A stretch of 64,000 nt of DNA from Dokdonella sp. Its GTDB lineage: Bacteria > Pseudomonadota > Gammaproteobacteria > Xanthomonadales > Rhodanobacteraceae. Shown piece by piece: positions 62,201-64,000 of the stretch (positions within the stretch are counted from its first letter, which is position 1; each line of letters starts with the position of its first letter). A program made the translations under genes and the position numbers. The stretch covers positions 62,001 through 126,000 of the forward strand of contig JALOBC010000002.1 in NCBI GenBank assembly GCA_023228465.1, in the 5' to 3' direction. A model generated the notes under the pieces. It made no database searches. It was not told the DNA's origin and saw nothing but the letters and a program-made list of their open reading frames with translations.

Positions 62201-64000
62201 GGACGATCTCCGAGGAACCGGCGGCGGTGGAGCCGCCGCCGGCTTCGCCCGCGGCGCTCGCGCTGCGCGGCGCCAAGGGCGGTGCGACATCGGCCGGTGC
62301 GGCGGCGCCGCGCGCGAACCCCGGTCCCATGGCGGTGGTCGTCAATGAAGGCTTCGACGACATCATCAATCTTCCTGGCTGGCTGATGGGCAACCACAGC
62401 AGTCCCGTCGGCTCGACCGACTGGTTCCAGGGCAACGACGCGGTGTTCCCGGCCTTCGACGGCGCGCCAGCGGCCTACATCGGTGCGAACTTCAACAACG
62501 CCGGTTCGGGCGGCAACATCGACAACTGGCTGGTCAGCCCGCCGATCACCTTCTCGGCAGGCGGCAGCGTGAGCTTCTACACGCGGACCGCGGACGGATC
62601 CATCTGGGCTGATCGCCTGGAGGTGCGCGTGTGCACCAGCGGTGCCTGCACCGACTTCGGCAATGCCTATGGCGAGGTCGGTGATTTCGGCACGGTCCTG
62701 CTCTCCGTCAATGAAACCCTGGATCCCTCGGGTTATCCGCAGACCTGGACCCAGTTCACGGCGAACCTGCCGAGCAGCGGAAGCGGCCGCATTGCCTTCC
62801 GTTATTTCGTGCCGGACAACGACACCAACTCCAACTACATCGGCATCGACCGGGTGGTGGTCGACAACGGCGGCGGTGGCGGTGGCACCTGCAGTGCCCC
62901 TGCCGACGTGTCGTGGGTCAGTGTGGCGCCGACGTCCGGCACCACCCCGGCGGGTGGCAGCAGCGACGTGACGGTGACCTTCGACTCGGCCGGGCTCGCT
63001 CCGGCGACCTACGCGGCGAACCTGTGCGTCAACAGCAACGATCCGCTGAACCCGCTGGTCGTGGTGCCGGTCGAGATGACCGTCACGGGCGGCGGTGGCA
63101 CGCCGATCGCCCAGGTCACGCCTGCGATGTTCGACTTCACTGTGGACGAAGGCGACACCGGCAACGACACCATGGTGGTTACCAATATCGGTGGCGGAAC
63201 GCTGACGTACTCCATCGTCGAAACGCCGATGCGCAACCTCAATCCGCCAAGCTACAAGACGGCGGCGGCCGCGATGATGACCAAGGACAGGACCGCGCGG
63301 CCTTCCGTGGAGCTCAGCAGCAGCCGCGAGGCCGGTGGCGAGAACCGCGTTGGCGATCCGGTGCAGCTCCTGGCCACCGACATCTCGCAGATGGCCGACA
63401 ACACGCCCGGTGACGAAGGCGTCTCGTGTGGCACGCAGGGCGCCAGCACGGCCGACAACAGCTGGTGGCGTCGCTTCTACTTCAACGAGCATCCGGCGGT
63501 GGGCAGCTCGGCGGCGATCGAGAGCGTGACCATCTCCACCGGCAGCATCGATGTCACGGGCGGCTTGCCCTCGACCATCAACCTCTACACCATCCCGCAC
63601 TCGGTGACCGTGGACACGATCAACACCGCGCAACTGACGCTGATCGGCACGGCGAACTTCACCGCATCGGGTTCGCTGACCTCGATCACGGTGCCGGTAA
63701 CCGGCACGGTGGCCGACACGGTGGGCATGGACCTGGTGGTGGAGTGGCACACGGATGGCAACGCCTCGGGCGGCCAGTTCTTCCCGGGTGCCAACGCCAC
63801 GCCGGAGACGCATCCGACCTTCATCTCCTCGACTGCGTGCTCCATCACGAGCCCGACGACTGCGGCCGGCATCGGCTTCCCGAACTTCCACCTGACCATG
63901 ATCGTCTCGGTGGGTGGTGGTACGCCGCCACCGGCCTGCGACAACCCGACCGACATCCCGTGGCTGTCCGCCAGCCCGACATCGGGTGCGCTGACTGCGG
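59254..64000 (+). CDS. Giant secreted repeat protein (DUF7933, GEVED, choice-of-anchor J), 3' end missing
   Basis: The frame is open from the ATG to the window end: 1582 codons without a stop, so the gene is truncated only by the window. A signal peptide ends near IAHA-D (residue 21). A globular N-terminal domain (to ~245) is followed by two DUF7933-GEVED units (from residues 249 and 534), each with FPEPYCPV, AYIDWNQDGVF and the GEVED-like GQAEDYT. A third DUF7933 copy without GEVED starts near 816. A choice-of-anchor J domain (about 1028-1204, VVNEGFDD to GIDRVVVDN) and Ig-like sandwiches (SWVSVAPTSGTTP, then VTNIGGGTLTYSI) complete the visible part. Probably an extracellular or surface adhesin or matrix protein; substrate unknown. 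No ribosome site is obvious. Confidence 0.9.
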   Translation, partial: MRRLTTALFALIAAVGIAHADSSKEEIARKADQQAVMLATQPAVNLQQLMDGQLQPFQVAAPAGTSCAPGTPDIVIHDDGSGENGYGWNPIANVGRIADKFVPVAYPATISTVCASFITNTGVTSFNFNLVVYAADGAGGEPGTVLGTKAFVGHPASIGGLPFTPTFEAFDISDLALNIAAGAVYISMEWDAAVEPGGVFLGSDESPGTPLNGGYMRADTDPWSTIQSNNPSYKAMLVRAVMPLAGPGAPSVSKVFAPSQVLAGETSTLTIKLNNASQPTAAVLSAALTDTFPAGLVVAPAPNASTTCPSGTVTAVAGSGSVTLSSGAQIPASGSCEIKVDVTSAADGSYVNTIPVGALQTQHGNNAGAATATLKVGFTFPEPYCPVTFPSGIEPITRVVFSNIDNTSPATGGPPLQDFTAIVGNVAPGQTVSIKVEGNTAGNFTTPVAAYIDWNQDGVFDPVTEHYTIGSLVNSTGSDGQQVTVNITVPVDAVSGNTRMRVIKKFNTEAGPCNSAGYGQAEDYTLNVAVGSTAPKVAKAFAPTQVLANSPSTLTITLDNEDEAGAATLVADLVDTFPANLVVADTPNASTTCGSGTVTANAGGGSVTLATGAVIPGGGTCTVKVDVQSSLDGSYVNTIPAGALETDLGNSPFAASATLKVGFTFPEPYCPVAFPSGIEPITRVLYAGIDNTSAATSSTALEDFTAIIGNVVAGQSLNMTVEGNTAGNFSTPVVAYIDWNQDGVFDSSEKYSIGTLQNSTGTDGQQITAAIAAPAGALSGATRLRVIKKYNSEADPCNTSGFGQAEDYTVLVGPAVPSVAKAFSPDTVAEGEDSTLTITVTNPTGSDATLTAPLVDNLPAGMTVSSASTSCGLIIGGTGPVLTASTITLPAGIVLPAGSSCDITATVQAAVAGTYENLIPAGALQTDQGDSAMDASATLTVTLPMIDPVIGVTPGSLSASQGANETTTQTLSIANTGGSDLTWTISEEPAAVEPPPASPAALALRGAKGGATSAGAAAPRANPGPMAVVVNEGFDDIINLPGWLMGNHSSPVGSTDWFQGNDAVFPAFDGAPAAYIGANFNNAGSGGNIDNWLVSPPITFSAGGSVSFYTRTADGSIWADRLEVRVCTSGACTDFGNAYGEVGDFGTVLLSVNETLDPSGYPQTWTQFTANLPSSGSGRIAFRYFVPDNDTNSNYIGIDRVVVDNGGGGGGTCSAPADVSWVSVAPTSGTTPAGGSSDVTVTFDSAGLAPATYAANLCVNSNDPLNPLVVVPVEMTVTGGGGTPIAQVTPAMFDFTVDEGDTGNDTMVVTNIGGGTLTYSIVETPMRNLNPPSYKTAAAAMMTKDRTARPSVELSSSREAGGENRVGDPVQLLATDISQMADNTPGDEGVSCGTQGASTADNSWWRRFYFNEHPAVGSSAAIESVTISTGSIDVTGGLPSTINLYTIPHSVTVDTINTAQLTLIGTANFTASGSLTSITVPVTGTVADTVGMDLVVEWHTDGNASGGQFFPGANATPETHPTFISSTACSITSPTTAAGIGFPNFHLTMIVSVGGGTPPPACDNPTDIPWLSASPTSGALTA
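59998..61698 (+). repeat. Tandem 0.85-kb coding repeat in the giant secreted gene
   Basis: Unit one (59998-60852, 855 bp) and unit two (60853-61698, 846 bp) encode the same DUF7933-GEVED pair. Long stretches are almost identical in DNA, for example around 60376-60450 and 61231-61305. A third, partial unit starts at 61699. Recent duplication or ongoing gene conversion is likely, and copy number may vary between strains. Confidence 0.85.

Noticed and set aside
59923..63891. 1322-codon minus-strand frame opposite the giant secreted protein
   Set aside because: It follows the repeats of the sense gene and is Arg/Gly/Ala-rich without domains. The plus-strand frame has a signal peptide and recognisable domains.
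1..64000. tRNA, rRNA, CRISPR array, insertion sequence or prophage
   Set aside because: I looked for tRNA T-loop motifs, regular spaced repeats, transposase motifs and phage structural genes and found none that hold up.

Overview
The window is high-GC DNA with a strong preference for G or C at third codon positions. Its genes look like those of a gammaproteobacterium of the order Lysobacterales (Xanthomonadales), perhaps a Rhodanobacteraceae/Dokdonella-like genus. The grounds are the gene families themselves: lineage-typical secreted proteins with DUF7933 and GEVED domains, a secreted cytochrome ending in an IFVDGFD tail, SufT, DUF2069, DUF2007, an S46 peptidase and a dispersed hairpin repeat. 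It is an assignment by familiarity, not by search. No tRNA, rRNA, CRISPR array, transposase or phage gene was seen, so this appears to be ordinary chromosome with a few accessory patches.

Layout. 1-4.4 kb: copper/silver efflux genes (end of cusB, cusA, a Met-rich periplasmic copper protein), closed by two strong hairpins. 4.5-8.9 kb: an unknown membrane-anchored protein, a cupin, a luciferase-like monooxygenase and a Tat-exported beta carbonic anhydrase. 9.1-12.6 kb: gnd and pgl translationally coupled behind a glucoamylase-like glycan hydrolase. 12.9-16.8 kb: sufT, a small membrane protein and a secreted subtilase with three C-terminal PPC domains, preceded by a good CRP/Clp-type site. 16.8-24.1 kb: asparaginase-like protein, AidB-like acyl-CoA dehydrogenase, LysR regulator, DUF2069, YihY, TlpA-like thioredoxin, acylphosphatase and kbl.

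24.4-29.5 kb holds the most unusual pair: a BBP7-type outer membrane barrel gene followed 9 nt later by a 1297-residue secreted G8/beta-helix protein. 30.7-32.9 kb is a sulfur/redox operon: a NifU/IscU-like scaffold lacking its third cysteine, a sulfide:quinone-reductase-like flavoprotein and a DUF1641 protein. 33.1-33.9 kb is an overlapping exported barnase-type RNase and barstar pair. 34-45.5 kb carries Dcp, GlnRS, DUF2007, HutD-like, two SET-domain proteins, ComEA-like, M20 and S46 peptidases and a DsbA-like protein.

45.6-49.2 kb has a dicarboxylate/amino acid symporter divergent from prpB-prpC (propionate use). 49.2-64 kb holds moaB, a TPR/GT41 glycosyltransferase, a secreted pentaheme cytochrome, a secreted protein of unknown function, a penicillin-acylase-family hydrolase, and a giant secreted repeat protein that runs off the window end.

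Taken together the window suits a free-living protein degrader: four exported or lipoprotein peptidases or amidases, peptide and amino-acid metabolism (asparaginase-like, Kbl, AidB-like, symporter, PrpBC) and metal defence. The best candidates for undescribed biology are the BBP7-G8 pair, the scaffold-SQR-DUF1641 operon and the secreted cytochrome with its neighbouring unknown secreted protein.
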